Below, one piece after another: positions 36,586-48,562 of a stretch of 64,000 nt of DNA. Within the stretch, counting starts at the first letter, position 1. Every line of letters begins with the position of its first letter. The notes beneath the pieces are model-generated. The model saw only the letters and a list, made by a program, of their open reading frames with translations. It did not search any database and was not told the origin of the DNA. This stretch comes from Brucella cytisi (lineage in GTDB: Bacteria; Pseudomonadota; Alphaproteobacteria; Rhizobiales; Rhizobiaceae), in the NCBI GenBank assembly GCA_012103075.1, contig JAAVLQ010000002.1, forward strand, positions 124,001-188,000, given 5' to 3'. Made by a program: the position numbers and the translations under genes.

Positions 36586-37787
36586 TCAATCAGCTGATAG
36601 CTCAATCCTATTGAGGAAGGGCAATAATTTAGGGATTTGTGCTCTTCTGCGGCCGGGAAAAGTCGTCGGCTCGTCCAGTGTCGGTTTGCTATCAGTCCGG
36701 GCTGGCCGTGTGGCTTTGCGGACGCGCTGCGATGTTGCCACCAAGCAAAACGCCGCTTTCATCCTTGTCAACGTCGCGAATACTGACTGGAGCCACGCGA
36801 TCAACTGGCTTGACGGGTCATGAGTGCCTGCCGCAGGCAGGGGTTGGTCCTCTTCCTTTGCACCGCCGAGATAGGCTCGGAGCGGCTTTTCTGCGTAGAA
36901 GGCGAGTTTACGCTTACCTGCCGAAGTTATGTTGATGCCGTCATTGCCGCGCAGACGAGCGGTCTGACCGACCGTTAATGTCGAAACCCGTCTGGGTGAA
37001 ATTCCCGTCCTCATCGACAAAACCATCCCAGACATCGGCAAATTTGCCGCCTGCTTTCTCGGTGGTGGTGCGATAGATTTCATTGAGCGCCAACATGTCT
37101 TGTGACATGCCTTTCGGACGGAAAGGTGGTTGTCCGATCCACACCAGCGGAAAATGCTTGTCGTTGATCACCTTGATGAAGGCGGCGACGCGCTTTTGAT
37201 ATTCTTCATTCCATTCCGGGGATCTGGCCGGCAGACTCACGCCTTTCTCGGTGATTGCCTGTCTGTCGTTGGAGCCGATCATTACGACGACAGCTGCCGG
37301 CTTCTCTTCGTCCAGTATCTTGCCGATATTGTCGGGCCAGTCAAAATGATCGTTACGCACAAAGCCGGAAGAGCCATTTATCCGGGTTACAACCCGAGAT
37401 CGGGGTCCGACGCGAAAGCAACATCAAGGCCTTCGGCCAGACCGTTGCCGATGAAGTCACCGACAACAAGAACCTTTTGGCATCTGGTTTTTCGACGAAC
37501 TCGACTGCCGGGGTCGCCGCCGGTGGTGGCGTCGGTCGTGAAGCGGGAGAGGCGGTCTTGGGCCGCTTCGCCTTTGGCCGGGCGCGTTGTGGAGCGTGCT
37601 GTTGATATTGGCGCTGTGGCTGTGCTTGCCGCGAGCCGAACAGGAGATCGAAAAGTGTGCGTGGACGTTCCTGTGCAGAAGCTGTGGCAATGCCTGATAA
37701 TAGAAACGCTGCTACCGCCAGCATGACGCAAGCAGCATTCACCAGTGGTCTCCCCGTCCGATTTTCGCGCATCAGTCTTGCCTTCAT
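36586..37787 (-). CDS. periplasmic SGNH/DUF459 hydrolase, several frameshifts
   Basis: A signal peptide (VNAACVMLAVAAFLLSGIAT, ASAQ), a Pro/Gln/Lys-rich linker, then a DUF459 SGNH domain: VLVVGDFIGNGLAEGLDVAF, VVVMIGSNDRQ, PLVWIGQPPFR, and DGINITSAGKRKLAFY with the catalytic Asp/His region. The pieces lie in three frames; breaks are near 37478 (A run), 37375, 36965 and two in the tail near 36830 and 36690, so the exact C-terminus is uncertain. Neighbours mltB and galU suggest a cell-envelope role. Confidence 0.82.
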
Positions 37788-37876
37788 GGCCTTTATATTA
37801 GCTTGGCTGCTTGGAAAAACAAAATGGGACGCACTTAATCAGAAGTGCGCCCCATTCGATAATTTAACCCGCCAGT

Positions 37877-39114
37877 CTAGCGGCGGCGCAGGACCGAGAG
37901 AACTTCCTTGCTCGGATGACCGTCCGGCTGAAGTCCGTTGCGCTGCTGAAAAGCTTCGATGGCCGCTCGCGAAGTGGAGCCGATCTTTCCATCGATATTG
38001 CCATCATAATAGCCAAGTGCTTTTAGATGCGTTTGCAATTCCTGCCTCTCGTCCATGGTAATCGGCGTGAATGGGCGATTCCAGTCCTGACGAAGCCCCT
38101 GATAACCGCCGATGCGGTCAGCAAGCAGGCCGACAGCAAGTGCGTATTTGTCGGCGTTGTTATAGCGCTTCAAGACGAAAAAGTTCTTCGTCATGAGGAA
38201 GGCAGGTCCCTGCCGGCCATCCGGCACTTTCAGGGTTGCCTTTTCGCTAGGATCGGGGAAGGCGCGTCCGTTGGCGCGAACGAGACCAATTTTCTGCCAT
38301 TCGGAAATCGAGAGTGAGCCGGAAGGGAATTTGCGTCCTTTTGGCAGGGCTACTTCATAGCCCCAGCTACGGCCCGGCTGCCAGCCATTGCGATGCAGGA
38401 GGTTGGCTGCAGTGCCCAGCGCGTCGGGAACCGAGTTCCAGATGTCACGCTTGCCATTGCCGTCCATATCGACGGCATAAGCCTGATAGCTCGTTGGGAT
38501 GAACTGTGTGTGGCCAAGCGCACCGGCCCATGAGCCGGAAAGATGGCCGCGGTCGATGTCGCCAGTCTGGAGAATCTTCATTGCGGCAATCAGTTGTGTG
38601 CGGCCATATTTGGCGCGACGCTGGTCTGCATAGGCAAGAGTCGCCAGTGAGCGCACAGCATCGCGCATGACGTCATCGCGCTTGAGAATTTCGCCGTAAT
38701 TGCTTTCCATCGACCAGATGGCGAGCAGGATATTGCGATCTACCGAGAACCGCTGTTCGATGCGCTGGAGCCACGGCCCCATTTGCGCGCCATGTTCTGG
38801 CCGACCGAGACGGAATGTTCGTTCACGCGGTTATCGACGTAGTTCCAGACTGGTTCGGTGAACTCGGGCTGATAGCGTGCCTTCTGCAGGACGACCGGGT
38901 CCGGCGCATCCACGCCGCGAAACGCGCGGTCGAAAGTGGAAGGTGAAACACCCGACTTTATGGCGACAGGACGGAAGTTGGCGACCCATTGGCGAAATTT
39001 CGCATCAGCCAGTGCGGAACCGGTTGTCAGCGTTGAGGCGAGCACAGCTATCGCAACCGTTGCAGCTGCTTTCAGCTTCATCGTCTGGCCCACCGTGAAT
39101 GGAAATCGCAGCAT
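37877..39114 (-). CDS. mltB: lytic murein transglycosylase B, one frameshift
   Basis: A signal peptide (MKLKAAATVAIAVLASTLTT), then the MltB domain with the catalytic Glu in LLAIWSMESNYGEI, GALGHTQFIPTSY and the NGWQPGRSWGYEV region, and a C-terminal peptidoglycan-binding domain (LKALGYYDGNIDGKIGSTSR). It cleaves MurNAc-GlcNAc bonds with 1,6-anhydro formation. A G run near 38782 is one base short and splits the gene at ARKWGPWLQRIE. Confidence 0.92.
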
Positions 39115-39493
39115 TCTGTGTTTCCCTTATGCAATAAAATTTAGCCGATACCGGCGCGTTTCCCTTCGATCTGGATTCTGCCCGCTCCGGATTGCATTAA
39201 TCAATTAATACCATCCTGTGTTGAATTTGAGCCAGCAGAAAATTCCGGATCGAACCGTTGAATGTTCAAATTAGAACCTGTCGGTTAGCAATTGGTTTAC
39301 CATCGCGGGTCTGCAATAAAATTTGCCTGAAGTTTCGAAAAATTTTTGAATCAAGCAACATTAAGGCCGGGTCATTGAATGTGATGGGATGGGTCACGCA
39401 ATTTCGTCGTTCTTTAATGAAAAGGCCTTATTTGAAATTCAGTCGTTTCAATGCTTTGATAGTAAATCTGAAATAGTGAAATCGAGGAGAGGA
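39115..39493. other. intergenic region upstream of galU
   Basis: A 379-base AT-rich divergent gap between mltB and galU. It contains the small dyad ATTAAT-CA-ATTAAT near 39197; no clear promoter could be fixed. Confidence 0.4.
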
Positions 39494-40387
39494 ATGAGTT
39501 CGATCCGAAAAATTCGCAAGGCCGTGTTCCCTGTCGCAGGTCTTGGCACCCGCTTCCTGCCCGCCACCAAGTCGATCCCCAAAGAAATGCTGACAGTCGT
39601 GGACAAGCCCGTCATTCAGTATGTGGTCGATGAGGCGCGCGAAGCTGGTATCGAACATCTGATTTTCGTCACCGGACGCAACAAGGCGGTCATCGAAGAC
39701 TATTTCGATGCGCAGGTTGAGCTTTATTCCACGCTCGCCGAGCGCGGCAAGAAGGCCGAACTGGAGCATCTTCAGGATATCCAGCCGCAACCGGGAACGA
39801 CCAGCTTCACCCGCCAGCAGGTGCCACTCGGTCTTGGCCATGCGGTCTGGTGCGCTCGCGAGCTCGTCGGTGATGAGCCCTTCGCTCTTCTGCTGCCGGA
39901 TATGGTCATGCAGTCGAAGAAGGGCTGCCTGAAGGAGATGGTCGAGCTTTATGAAAAGACCGGCGGCAATGTGATTGCCGTGCAGGAATGCGATCCGGAA
40001 GAGGCGCATAAATACGGCATCGTCGGCAAGGGTGCAGCCATCGGCAGCGGTTTCGAAATCACGCAGATGGTTGAAAAGCCTGCCAAGGGCACGGCGCCTT
40101 CCAATCTTTACATCAATGGTCGCTATATCCTGCAGCCGGAAATCTTTGAGCTTCTGAGCAAGCAGGAAAAGGGCGCCGGCAACGAAATCCAGCTGACGGA
40201 TGCCATGCTGAAGCTTGCCGACGCACAGAAATTCTTTGGCTTCGATTATCAGGGCCTGACATTCGACTGTGGCTCCAAGGCTGGCTTTATCGAAGCCAAC
40301 GTTGCCTTCGCGCTATGGCGCAACGACATTCGGCCTTCTGTCGAAGGCTCGATTGGCAATCTGCTGAACACCATTAAACCAGCTTGA
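39494..40387 (+). CDS. galU: UTP-glucose-1-phosphate uridylyltransferase
   Basis: Makes UDP-glucose for envelope polysaccharides. Nucleotide-binding motif [18 protein letters not shown]; then [40 protein letters not shown] and [13 protein letters not shown]. 297 residues, intact. ATG 39494 follows GAGGAGAG; the frame extends further upstream but not as GalU. Confidence 0.96.
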   Translation: MSSIRKIRKAVFPVAGLGTRFLPATKSIPKEMLTVVDKPVIQYVVDEAREAGIEHLIFVTGRNKAVIEDYFDAQVELYSTLAERGKKAELEHLQDIQPQPGTTSFTRQQVPLGLGHAVWCARELVGDEPFALLLPDMVMQSKKGCLKEMVELYEKTGGNVIAVQECDPEEAHKYGIVGKGAAIGSGFEITQMVEKPAKGTAPSNLYINGRYILQPEIFELLSKQEKGAGNEIQLTDAMLKLADAQKFFGFDYQGLTFDCGSKAGFIEANVAFALWRNDIRPSVEGSIGNLLNTIKPA

Positions 40388-40410
40388 TATAACCAGTCTG
40401 ATCTCTGGTC

Positions 40411-40435
40411 ACGCCCCCGCAAAGGGGCGTTTTTT
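40411..40435 (+). terminator. terminator of galU
   Basis: ACGCCCC/GGGGCGT stem followed by TTTTT, 24 bases after the stop. Confidence 0.85.
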
Positions 40436-40577
40436 ATGGTCGTGGGTATCATTTCCGTGAAACTTGCCTTTTTGACAATGACAATAGGCTTTTGGCCTAG
40501 TACGTACCCAAAACAGTGTGAAACATCTTTCGTGTGCAATCAATCAAACAGGTTCCTCCCCTCATAAGGAATAAAGC

Positions 40578-41956
40578 ATGCAGGAATTCCAGCAGACGAT
40601 GGGTGCAGGCGCGCTCATCTCGATCGCGGTGGGCGCTGTTCTATTATTGCTTTTGCTCATCATCCGGTTTCGTGTCCATGCCTTCGTAGCGCTTATAATC
40701 GTCAGCCTTTTGACGGCCCTCGCGACCGGTATCCCGGCAGGCAATATTCTGACGACAATCACTGCTGCCTTCGGGTCAACCCTTGGCGGGGTGGCACTTC
40801 TGGTCGGTCTCGGCGCAATGCTGGGCCGGTTGCTTGAAATATCCGGTGGCGCACAGGCGCTTGCCGACGATCTCATCCGGCGGTTCGGTGAAAAGCGCGC
40901 GCCCATGGCGCTTGGCATCGCGTCACTCATCTTCGGCTTCCCCATCTTTTTCGATGCGGGTCTGGTGGTGATGCTTCCCGTGGTCTTTACCGTTGCACGA
41001 CGTCTGAAAGGAAGCCTGCTTCTCTATGGTATTCCGGTTGCCGCGGCCTTTTCAGTGATGCACGTTTTCGTGCCGCCGCATCCGGGTCCGGTTGCCGCAT
41101 CCGAGCTTCTTGGGGCGGATGTGGGACTTCTCATCCTCGTCGGGATCGTGGTCGTCTTACCTGTCTGGTTCATTGCCGGGCACCTTTTTTGCGCATGGAT
41201 CGGCAAAAGATTGTTCTTCCGATCCCCGACAGTTTTGATGCTGGTAAAAACGGGGAAGCAGCTGTCAATCCTCCGAGTTCCGGCCCGGTCATGCTTCTGC
41301 TTCTGCTGCCGCTGGTTCTGATTTTCATTAACACGGGTCTTGATTTTGCCCGCGCCCAAGGCTGGGTCAGTGCCGATGCAAACTGGTATCAGTTGGCGCG
41401 AATGATCGGATCTACACCTGTCGCGCTTCTGATTTCGGTATTGGTGGCTTCCTATGTGCTGGGACCAAGGCGTGGCAGAGATACAGCCAGCGTTGAACGC
41501 ATTCTCGACTCGGCGCTCGGGCCGGTATGTTCCATCATCCTGATTACGGGTGCAGGCGGCATGTTCGGTGGTGTCCTGCGCGCGTCCGGAATCGGCGACG
41601 CCTTGTCAAACGCGTTCGCAGATACAGGACTCCCGGTCATTGTGGCAGGCTTCCTGATCGCAACGATTTTGCGCGTAGCACAGGGCTCGGCAACGGTGGC
41701 GCTGATAACGGCCGCAGGGCTTATCCAGCCTGCCGTTCAGGCAGCAGGATATCACGGGCTAGAGATTGCGGCGGTGGTGATCGCCCTTGCTGCAGGGTCG
41801 GTCATGCTCTCCCACGTCAACGATTCCGGGTTCTGGCTCGTCGGTCGTTTCTTCAATATGGACGTCAAGACAACGCTGAAAACCCGGACGGTTCTGGAAA
41901 CCCTTATCGGGCTTCTCGGCTTCGGCTTGGCGTGTATTCTGTTCTGGCTCGCTTAA
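40578..41956 (+). CDS. GntP-family gluconate/organic acid permease, one frameshift
   Basis: A hydrophobic transporter of about 460 residues: LLVGLGAMLGRLLEISGGAQ, FGFPIFFDAGLVVMLPVVFT, HVFVPPHPGPVAA, ILITGAGGMFGGVLRASGIG and LSHVNDSGFWLVGRFF are GntP-family hallmarks. The likely substrate is gluconate or a related sugar acid. The frame changes at an A4 run near 41207 (A5 needed: IGKKIVLPIPDSF). Terminated at 41969-41993. Confidence 0.92.
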
Positions 41957-41968
41957 ACTCACGATAAT

Positions 41969-41993
41969 ACGGCATCCCGAAAAGGGGTGCCGT
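41969..41993 (+). terminator. terminator of the gntP-like gene
   Basis: ACGGCA-T-CCC / GGGG-TGCCGT hairpin with a short TTCT tail. Confidence 0.6.
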
Positions 41994-42005
41994 TCTATCT
42001 CCACA

Positions 42006-43594
42006 CTAGCGCTGTACCTTCACGCCGAGATAGACGCTGTCGGCGGTATATTCGCGATCGGAAATCTTGCTCGTCAGGAATTCGTGACGCAGGCGTGCAT
42101 CCAGCCCCACAAACCGGTTGATCCAGTAGGTTGCCCCGATCTGCGCACCGATTGTGTAGTCGGTTCCGGTGCCATCCTTGTTTTGCCGGATATTCGCATC
42201 GAGCCTGCCATTGAGACTCAGGTCGGAGCGTATGCGGTGGGTGACATCGAGGCTTGCAAAATGCAGGAGCGACCCTGCAATGCCGGGCGTGGTCGAAGTA
42301 TCGACCATTGTCTGCGCATAGAGGCTCACATCGGTTCCGCGCAGCGGTGACCAGTTGAGCGCTGCATTGATCGACGGTCCGCTGATGTCGCCAAGACGAG
42401 AATCATCGCTGTTGGCGCGCATGTAACCGGCGGCGAATTCGCCGTTCAGTTTCTCGCCCATATCCAGCTCATGCCGCCGCGCAGGGCAAATTGCGATCCG
42501 CTGCGTTCATAACCGTTGTTGTCTGTCTTCTCGTCGAAGATGCGCTTGCCCAGCTCAACCTCAGTGAAGGGCTTGATTGCCGGGGACAGGCTGAAACCGC
42601 CGCGCAGCGTAATGCTGGCATAGGTGTTGTCGCGATCCTTCTGGCTGACCGTGCCACCAGAGGACAATTCCGCATCGCCATACATATTGTGCTCGACCCG
42701 TCCGATTGCGCTGCCGAAGATCAGGCCCATGTCGCGTTCGACGCCGAGGCTTCCATTGAGTGTGTGAACCAGAGGCCGTTGCAATGCGCCGACGACCCCG
42801 TTTGGGCTCGACGCGCTTTCGCGACGCAGCCGGTAGCCTGCGCCAGTATTGACGGTCGTCTGGTCACCGAGATCGAAACGAAGCTTTCCCTGAATATCAA
42901 CTTGCGGTTCGGAAACGTCTTCTCCCGAAATGGACTTGGCCCAGTGTGCCCGATGCGTCAAGCGTTGCCTGATGGCGTACCCAGTCCGACTGTGCGTTGA
43001 GCCGCAATGTGGTTTCGTTGAGAACGGCGCTGGAACCGCTTGCGCTGTTGTCGCCATTGGTCGTGACACGGATACCTTGTTCCAGCGACGGTCGCAGGAT
43101 AAACGAACCGGTGCGAATGCCGACCGGCGCGAACGGATCGGCTTCCTGCGTGGAGCTGCGCCCTTGCTCAGGCGATTGCCGAAGATTTTCGCGCTGTGCC
43201 CCGCCCGTTTCGTCGCTTGCGTCAGTATCGACCGAGCCAACACGAATATTGTCGGGCAGAAGTGGCTGACTGTCCTGTGACACGGGAACCGTCGGAGCGG
43301 TTTGTGTTGTGGTGGTCGGGTCTGCTGCTGTCGTGTTTTCAGGCGGGGTATAACTGTCGTCTGTCGTCTCGCTGGTACTGTCATCAAATCCGGGCGCGGC
43401 AAGCCCGCGATTTGCGAGCGTTTCCGGCGAGGAGGCTGAAAGTACGTCCTCGGCAACGCTTCCGCGCAGATAGGCCCCTGAGCAAATGCAGAACCATGAC
43501 AGATTGCCATCGCCACGCCCGACAAAAAAAACAGGCATCGCAGCCTGCGGGCAATGGGCGTCGAACCGCCAGAAGGGGCCTTGGCAAATAGCAT
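42006..43594 (-). CDS. outer membrane beta-barrel protein, three frameshifts
   Basis: A signal peptide (CLFFLSGVAMAICHGSAFAQ) leads to a Ser/Thr/Pro-rich linker and then a long series of alternating beta strands (GIRTGSFILRPSLEQGIRVT, GKLRFDLGDQTTVNTGAGYR, VYLGVKVQR at the end), the OMP_b-brl_2/BBP2-type pattern. Breaks are near 43480 (G run), 42945 (GGG for GG) and 42462 (G lost in MGGMELDMG), giving three overlapping pieces. About 525 residues. Function unknown; possibly involved in surface or polysaccharide display. Confidence 0.78.
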
Positions 43595-43674
43595 GTCGTG
43601 TTTTCAAACCGTCGCAACGTGGTAGATGAACGGTAAAGGCACATGGTTAATTCTTGGTTGCTGTGGCTGAATTC

Positions 43675-44737
43675 ATGGCGATGCTCGCTGCACAAATGTT
43701 TGGACAACCGACTGTGAAAAAGCTAACCCTTGCCGCCATGGAAAAGCTCGATCAGATCATCTCTCCGGCAGATGCGGAAGCGACTATCGCTTCGGCGCTG
43801 CGCACTATAAAACCGAAAATGCGGGCCTCGCTGCGCTTGAAGAAGCACTGAATGACGGACTTTCCGGCCCCTTTGTCGAAGCCGTGAAGCGTATCGTCGC
43901 CTCGCGCGGACGTCTAGTCGTTACGGGCGTCGGCAAGAGCGGCCATATCGGCTCCAAGCTCGCTGCTACTTTGCCTCGACCGGTACTTCGGCATTCTTCG
44001 TTCATTCGGCGGAAGCCAATCACGGCGATCTCGGCATGATCGGCCGAGACGATGTTATTCTGGCCATCTCATGGTCGGGTGAAACGGCAGAATTGAAAGG
44101 GATCGTCAATTATTCGCAGCGCTTCCGCATTCCATTGATCGCGATTACCTCACGTGAGGATTCTGCACTTGGTCGTGCTGCGGACGTCGTGCTGCTCTTG
44201 CCCAAAACTGCTGAGGCTTGCCCGCATGGCCCGGCGCCTACGACCTCAACCATGATGCAGCTTGCCATCGGCGATGCACTGGCAATAGCACTTCTGGAAG
44301 CGCGCGGCTTCACCCCGAGCGACTTCAAGACCTTTCATCCCGGCGGTTCATTGGGTGCAAGTCTTATCCATATTCGCGATATCATGCATCGCGGCGAACG
44401 CCTCCCGCTGGTGGAAGTGGGCACCTCTCTGCCAGACGCGATGAAGGTTCTGGCGCAAAAGAGTTTTGGGTGTGTTGTGGTTGTCGACAGTGGTGGTGAT
44501 CTGGCTGGCATCGTCACAGACGGCGATATATCGCGCAATCTGAGCCGAAACCTTGCGGCTTTGGCGGTTGACGACATCATGACACGCAAGCCGAAGACGG
44601 TTGACCAGAACATGCTGGCGACCGCGGCACTCAACACCATCAATGAAAATCACATCGGTGCGCTGATCGTCACCGACGCCGGACGCCCGATCGGGCTCGT
44701 GCACTTCCATGACCTCCTGCGGATCGGCGCTGCTTGA
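43675..44737 (+). CDS. kpsF: D-arabinose-5-phosphate isomerase (KpsF/GutQ), two frameshifts
   Basis: Converts ribulose-5-P to arabinose-5-P for KDO/LPS synthesis. SIS domain: RLVVTGVGKSGHIGSKLAAT, FVHSAEANHGDLGMI, LAISWSGETAELKGIV; two CBS domains follow (KSFGCVVVVDSGGDLAGIVT, HIGALIVTDAGRPIGL). Errors: an A run near 43812 (RTIKTENAGLAALEEAL) and a lost G near 43975. The start is ATG 43675 or slightly upstream. Confidence 0.92.
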
Positions 44738-44788
44738 TACTGCATTGAGGCATTATATTTAGTAGGGCAGACATGCTGCCCTACTGCC

Positions 44789-45249
44789 TTACTCTGCGAT
44801 TTCAATCTCTAGCGAAACCGGATCGAAGGCTACTACCCGGACTTCTGTTCCGGTTGGCAGGTCAGGGCCTTTCACGCGCCACATCGTATCATTGATGCGG
44901 ATACGCCCGCGACCATTGATGATCGGTTCGGTCAATGTCGCGCGCTGGCCGACCAGCTGCTCGCCGCGACGATTGAGCAAAGGCTCGTCGGCGTCGCTGC
45001 TGCGTGAGCCAAAAAGCGACGCCCCACCAGCACGAAAATGATGGCCAAGACCAGAAACACAACTGTCTGAAACTGCCACCCAAACCCTGTCGTTGAAGAC
45101 AAGAGAAAGGCGAGCGCACCGGTTACCAATGCCGCGAGCCCGAACCAGATGAAGAAAAAGCCGGGCGCCGAGATTTCCAGTATCAGCAGGATCAGCCCGA
45201 AAACGAGCCAGTTCCAGATGCCGAGGCCGGACAGATACTCAATAATCAT
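44789..45249 (-). CDS. NfeD-like membrane protein, one frameshift
   Basis: Three or four membrane helices (WLVFGLILLILEISAPGFFF, FGLAALVTGALAFLLS, VVFLVLAIIFVLVGRRFF) are followed by an OB-fold (LVGQRATLTEPIINGRGRIR, PTGTEVRVVAFDPVSLEIE). A T5 run at 45011-45015 (A on plus) is one base short and splits the gene. NfeD proteins pair with SPFH proteins; the SPFH gene lies 32 bases upstream on the same strand. Confidence 0.88.
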
Positions 45250-45281
45250 GGCGCCTTCACTTCCTTTTTTGTTGAGCAGCT

Positions 45282-46270
45282 TTAGCGCCCTGCGGACGGA
45301 ACGCTGCGCGGACGGGAAGGAGTCGGTGGCTGCGGAGCCGGGTCGACTGGCCTGCTGCCATCACCAAAGACTTCCTTGGCAATTGCGCCAATGCCGCCGA
45401 GCGAACCAATTAGGGAGCTTGCCTCAAGCGGCATCAGTACGATCTTCTGGTTCTTGGCGCTGGCGATATTGCTGAGCGCTTCCGTATATTTCTGCGCAAC
45501 GAAGTAGTTAAGCGCCTGCACATTGCCGTTGGCAACGGCATCAGAAACCATGGTGGTGGCTTTCGCTTCGGCTTCGGCAAGGCGCTCGCGTGCCTCTGCC
45601 TCGCGCTTGGCCGCTTCCAGCTTACCTTCAGCTTCGAGAATCTGCGACTGCTTCTGACCCTCAGCGCGCAAAATCTGTGCGTTGCGGTCGCCCTCGGCTT
45701 CAAGAACCTGCGCACGCTTGTCACGCTCGGCCTTCATCTGGCGTGCCATGGAGGTGACGATATCTTCTGGCGGATTGATATCCTTGATTTCCACGCGGGT
45801 CATTTTGAGGCCCCACGGATGGGCAGCTTCATCGACGACCCGCAACAGACGATCATTGATCGCATCGCGGTTCGACAGCAGCTCATCGAGATCCATCGAA
45901 CCCATGACGGTACGGATATTGGTCATGGTCAGATTGAGGATCGCATATTGCAGGTTCGCCACCGGTAGGCCGCCTGTGCTGCGTTCAGCACCTGATAGAA
46001 AGCCACGCCATCAACGCCGACGATGGCGTTATCGCGGGTGATGACCTCCTGCGTCGGCACATCGAGCACCTGCTCCATCATGTTGAGGCGCGCGCCGATA
46101 CGATCAAAAAAAGGCACGATCAGATTGAGGCCGGGATTGAGGGTGCGCGTATAGCGACCGAACCGCTCGACCGTGTAGTTAAACCCCTGCGGCACGGTCT
46201 TGATACCGGCAAACAGCGTTGCCAGAACCAGTACGGTCAGAATGAGCAGCATGATATCGAAACCGGTCAT
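45282..46270 (-). CDS. SPFH/band-7 protein (QmcA-like), one frameshift
   Basis: A single N-terminal membrane anchor (MTGFDIMLLILTVLVLATLF), the SPFH domain (VPQGFNYTVERFGRYTRTLN through WGLKMTRVEIKDINPP), a Glu/Ala/Lys/Arg coiled coil (LEAAKREAEARERLAEAEAK) and a Pro-rich tail. The break at 45962-45965 is CCGG for CCAGG; corrected it reads AAYQVANLQYAI. ATG 46270 has AGGGA upstream. Forms oligomeric membrane scaffolds with NfeD. Confidence 0.92.
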
Positions 46271-46354
46271 TGATTGTTTCCCTTTTAAGGCAGTAGGGCA
46301 ATATGACAATAGATGCTTTAGCGAGGCAAACATATTGCCCTTATCACCTATTGC

Positions 46355-47405
46355 TTACACCCATCCTTGCAATTCGCGGCGCACCAGTGTCTCGATGACC
46401 TTCATGCCGTCTTCACTGTCGTTAAGACAAGGAATATGGCTGAAATTCTCGCCGCCGTTTTCCAGAAATTCCTCAGCGGCCTCATTGCCGATTTCATCCA
46501 CGGTTTCCAGACAGTCGGCCACGAAACCCGGATTGAGAACTGCCATGGATTTTACCCCGTGCTTGGCCAGTTCTTCCACCGTTTCGTCGGTATAGGGCTG
46601 GAGCCATTCTTCCGGGCCGAAGCGCGACTGGAATGTGGAGCGAAACTGACTGTCATCAAAGCCCAGCCGGGCCTGCAAAAGGCGCGACGTTTCAAGACAT
46701 TGCTCGCGGTAGGGATCACCCTTGTCCGAATAGCTCTTCGGAATGCCGTGGTAGGATGCAAGGACCACTTCCGGCTTGAAGGAAAGCGTTTCCAGATGCT
46801 TCTCGATGGAGCGGGCCAGCGCCTCGATATAAACGGGCTCCGTTTCATAGGACGGCACGATGCGGACTGCTGGCTGGAAGCGCTTTTTCATGAGTGCTTC
46901 GAAGAACTTGTCGTTCACCGTGGCGGTCGTCGTTGCCGAATATTGCGGGTAGAGCGGAAACATGACGATCCGCTCACAACCTTGCTGCAGAAGACGGTCG
47001 GTCACGCTTTCGATGGACGGCTGACCATAGCGCATCGCCCAGTCCACCACCACATTCGGATAGTCGGCGAGCGCCTTGGCAAGCTTCGCCCCGGGCGCGC
47101 GTATAAGTCCGCAGTGGAGATTCGTTTTTCTCGCGGTTCCAGATGCGGTCATAAAGCTTACCGGAACGTCTCGGACGGGTATTGAGAACGATGCCGTAGA
47201 GGATCGGGTACCAGATGAGGCGCGGCCATTCGATGACGCGGCGATCGGAGAGAAACTCGGCCAGATAGCGACGCATCGGGCCATAGCTCGTGCCATCCGG
47301 TGTGCCGAGATTGACCAGCAGAACCCCAACCTTGGGCAGCTTTGCCTGCACCTCCGGCTTGGTTGTCTGGCTGGGTTTCTCCTGCACTTTATCCATCTCA
47401 CTCAT
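46355..47405 (-). CDS. hemH: ferrochelatase, one frameshift
   Basis: Inserts ferrous iron into protoporphyrin IX, the last step of heme synthesis. N-terminus [20 protein letters not shown]; metal-site His in [19 protein letters not shown]; Glu in [16 protein letters not shown]. The frame breaks at 47089-47095, where CCCCGGG replaces a CCAGG (TRAQAKLAKAL). ATG 47405 gives a product of about 350 residues. Confidence 0.94.
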
Positions 47406-47541
47406 CTTCCGACTCCTGTTCAGCCGGAAAACTAGAGAAAAAAACAAATTACAATCCTGACAATTGCCGCTGGCGAATTTCTATCGGCGCGGGTGATTTC
47501 CGCGCCGTAAATATTTGAAATTTACGCAAGATATCGGGTGC

Positions 47542-47922
47542 TTATGCTGCCGCGCGACGCGTCAGGGAGAAGCGTGAGCCCGATGACGACGTGCAATTGA
47601 GCTGCGACGGCGAAACGAGTGCGCAGTTCACTTTCGACGACGTGCCGCGCACGATGGAGCGCATGTCAATCTCGACAAGCTGCGGCGACTGGTAACGATA
47701 GTTGCCTTCGGCAAGCTTTTCGTTCGTGTCGGTGGCGCGTGTCTCGAAAATACCACCGTTGAACGACGAGACAATGCCGTTTGGATCGACCCAGTTGCCT
47801 TCAATGCCTGCAGGGTTGCGGGATACTGTCGGGACATTGCCGCCGACCGGGCCAGCCGTTTCACACGCGGCCAACGCCAGCGACATGACTGCAAGAGGGG
47901 CAATGATGCGGAAGCGTTTCAT
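47542..47922 (-). CDS. omp10: outer membrane lipoprotein Omp10
   Basis: Lipoprotein signal MKRFRIIAPLAVMSLALAAC with lipobox LAAC, then GIEGNWVDPNGIVSSFNGGI, FETRATDTNEKLAEGNYRY and VNCALVSPSQLNCTSSSGSR. This is the Brucellaceae outer membrane lipoprotein Omp10, recognised from the Brucella sequence. ATG 47922 is chosen because GGAG lies nine bases upstream. Intact. Confidence 0.95.
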   Translation of the reverse strand: MKRFRIIAPLAVMSLALAACETAGPVGGNVPTVSRNPAGIEGNWVDPNGIVSSFNGGIFETRATDTNEKLAEGNYRYQSPQLVEIDMRSIVRGTSSKVNCALVSPSQLNCTSSSGSRFSLTRRAAA

Positions 47923-48001
47923 ATCCATGCTCTCCATTAAGGCATTTTCGGGCCAGAACTGCGAAATGGCTGGCGTTTGAAATGCGTAAAACCAAGTATT
48001 T

Positions 48002-48040
48002 AGAGCGGCTTCAACGATTCCGTGCTGATTGGAACCGCTC
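48002..48040. repeat. palindromic intergenic repeat, short copy
   Basis: AGAGCGG...CCGCTC arms around a 20-base centre, closely similar to 53898-53938 (shared AGAGCGG-TTC-ACGATT-CGTG and GGAACCGCTC). Confidence 0.55.
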
Positions 48041-48185
48041 GGGGATGGTTAGTTTGATGTATTGAAACTTGCACGAAAACAAGCCCTCATTGTGAGGAAT
48101 GGGCTTCCGACTGTCGATTTGTTGGCGATGATGCAAGATCGCCGCGCAGAGTGGAAGGGGTCTATTCGATTTTTCCGTTCCACTG

Positions 48186-48518
48186 TCACGATCTGAAAAC
48201 GAGTATTGCAGATATCAACATTATGATGGCGACGATGACCGACGACGCTGAAAGTATGCGACGAAGATAGTGCTTGAGCACAATATTGTTCTTGAGCGAG
48301 ACCATGGAGGCAGCGGATTTCGCTATCTGGTAGAGAACGAGATAGAGGACAATGAAGACAAGTCCGATCGTCCATCCAAACTGTACGGTCTGGCTGGGAT
48401 GGCCCGGCACACCAAGAATCCAAGGCAAGACCAGAAGTCCGCAGATCAGAGCCATTAGATCAGGAAACCGGCTTACAGCTAGCCCTATCGTATTGCGGGC
48501 AAACATCGATAAACGCAC
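48186..48518 (-). CDS. small integral membrane protein, unknown
   Basis: About 110 residues with three or four hydrophobic segments (LMALICGLLVLPWILGV, FGWTIGLVFIVLYLVLY, VIVAIIMLISAILVF). The open frame extends to 48593 within the end of hss, but GTG 48518 has GAGG five bases upstream and follows the hss hairpin. No family recognised. Confidence 0.6.
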   Translation of the reverse strand: MRLSMFARNTIGLAVSRFPDLMALICGLLVLPWILGVPGHPSQTVQFGWTIGLVFIVLYLVLYQIAKSAASMVSLKNNIVLKHYLRRILSASSVIVAIIMLISAILVFRS

Positions 48519-48534
48519 ATATTCCTCACGTAAT

Positions 48535-48555
48535 GGCCCGGTCAAAAACCGGGCC
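48535..48555 (-). terminator. hairpin after hss
   Basis: GGCCCGGT/ACCGGGCC, eight perfect pairs, loop TTTTG, seven bases after the hss stop on the minus strand; no T tract follows. Confidence 0.5.
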
Positions 48556-48562
48556 AGATCGA